From assembly GCA_964501335.1 (NCBI GenBank), contig CAZCTC010000027.1:29400-93399 (forward strand): a stretch of DNA of 64,000 nt. Direction: 5' to 3'. The stretch's first letter is position 1. Every line of letters begins with the position of its first letter. The position numbers and the translations under genes are program-made. This DNA is from CAZCTC01 sp964501335 (lineage in GTDB: Bacteria > Chloroflexota > Anaerolineae > B4-G1 > SLSP01). Shown here piece by piece: positions 63,559-64,000 of this stretch. The notes beneath the pieces are model-generated. The model was not told the origin of the DNA. It made no database searches and worked only from the letters and a program-made list of their open reading frames with translations.

Positions 63559-64000
63559 GGGGAAGAGAAGTCACCACAGAGACACAGAGGGCACAGAGAA
63601 GAAGAGAGAAGATTTTTTTCTGAATTCTTCTTCGTTTTGTGAGGATGCGTTACCGGGGCGGCTCTGGAAAGGTCCATGTTTTCGTGCGGCCCTCACCCCC
63701 GTTCCCCCATATCAGGCAACTTAAGCTATTTGCGACAGCGACTGCCCGGAAAAGAGGGGAAGAAAAAGCCCATTTTTTCGCGCGCCGTCTGCGGCGCGCG
63801 AAAAAATAAACAAAAAACTCTCCCTCCATCCCGCGTGTCGTATCTGACCGGGAAAGGACCATGTGCGGGACGCTACAAGGCCGGGCTATTTTCAGGACAG
63901 AAGGCCTTGCGGGGGGTGGCACCCCGAAGGATGAAAATTCAGCGGAAGTAGACAGCAGCAAGTAGACAGTAGACAGCCTGCGTCGTCTGTGCGGCTCTGG
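63559..64000. repeat. Terminal repeat-rich region
   Basis: Starts with a 'caccacagagacacagaggg' periodic repeat (63576-63602). Then a half-stem plus C-rich block (63651-63705), a complete forward TCTG element (perfect 17-bp hairpin 63771-63787/63792-63808, flank to about 63890, tail 'caccccgaaggatgaaaat') and 'agtagacagcagcaagtagacagtagacag' (63947-63977). The next copy begins (gcggctctgg) as the window ends. No gene seen. Confidence 0.65.

Noticed and set aside
54978..64000. 'agtagacagtagacag' tracts as a possible CRISPR array
   Set aside because: The units are 7-8 bases, adjacent and without spacers of constant length; they are parts of the intergenic repeat family. No cas genes seen.
1..64000. 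tRNA or rRNA genes
   Set aside because: No cloverleaf with a GTTCGA-type T arm or rRNA signature was recognised by eye; a tRNAscan run would settle it.

Overview
This window is dominated by one large, almost uninterrupted plus-strand biosynthetic gene cluster (about 4.3-51.6 kb). It encodes a hybrid fatty-acyl-AMP-ligase/polyketide/non-ribosomal-peptide assembly line, deoxysugar biosynthesis and glycosylation, an aromatic amino acid lyase with an acyl-CoA ligase, an MbtH helper and two ABC export systems. Codon use is GC-rich with G/C-ending codons. Intergenic spaces are full of short palindromes and dispersed repeats, including the 'accacagagacacagag' and 'gtaggggcgaggtttcctcgccc' types often seen in Chloroflexota and other filamentous or environmental bacteria. 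With the benzoyl-CoA/2-hydroxyglutaryl-CoA-type activase genes and the CHAT protein, this suggests a Chloroflexota (Anaerolineae-like) genome. That placement is an inference, not proven by a marker gene.

Layout. 1-3.7 kb (minus strand): the start of a GNAT-like acetyltransferase cut by the window edge, then a separate A-PCP-C NRPS protein. 3.7-4.3 kb: divergent intergenic region with a consensus sigma70-type promoter and a roughly 310-nt leader. 4.3-30.7 kb: assembly line in colinear order: FAAL-ACP-KS-AT-DH-ER-KR-ACP; C-A-PCP-E; two small membrane proteins; C-A-PCP-E; C-A-PCP; KS-AT-ACP-TE. 30.7-32.2 kb: type II thioesterase and Sfp-type phosphopantetheinyl transferase. 32.5-40 kb: two glycosyltransferases flanking two 3,4-ketoisomerases, an NDP-hexose 2,3-dehydratase, a sugar 3-ketoreductase and a DegT-family aminotransferase. 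40-43.3 kb: MacB-type ATPase and FtsX-like permease. 43.3-46.9 kb: MIO-type aromatic lyase/aminomutase, acyl-CoA ligase and MbtH. 46.9-51.6 kb: lipoprotein membrane-fusion protein, ATPase and two ABC-2 permeases. 52-55 kb: hybrid histidine kinase with an ECF-S-like membrane sensor. 55.7-56.5 kb: TPR protein. 56.8-61.2 kb (minus): acyl-CoA dehydratase activase-type protein split over two genes. 61.8-63.6 kb: CHAT-protease-like protein.

Predicted working of the cluster (inference). An acyl or aryl acid is adenylated by the FAAL domain and loaded on ACP1. It is extended by one fully reduced C2 unit and passed to three NRPS modules; the first two carry epimerases, giving D residues. A last C2 unit is added without reduction and the chain leaves through the thioesterase. 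Matching C-terminal (TPSDF) and N-terminal communication sequences, and the change of C-domain type after each epimerase, support this order. The lyase and ligase could supply a cinnamate-type building block. The sugar genes could provide a 2,6-dideoxy and/or a 3-amino-deoxyhexose for the two glycosyltransferases; rmlA/rmlB-type genes are not in the window. The product looks like a glycosylated lipo- or aryl-peptide with a polyketide tail, not one I recognise.

A second theme is a family of intergenic elements (at least ten hairpins) whose stems differ in sequence but stay self-complementary around a constant TCTG loop, next to a conserved flank of about 80 bp. One of them supplies the stop codon of the activase gene and sits at the point where that protein is split in two.
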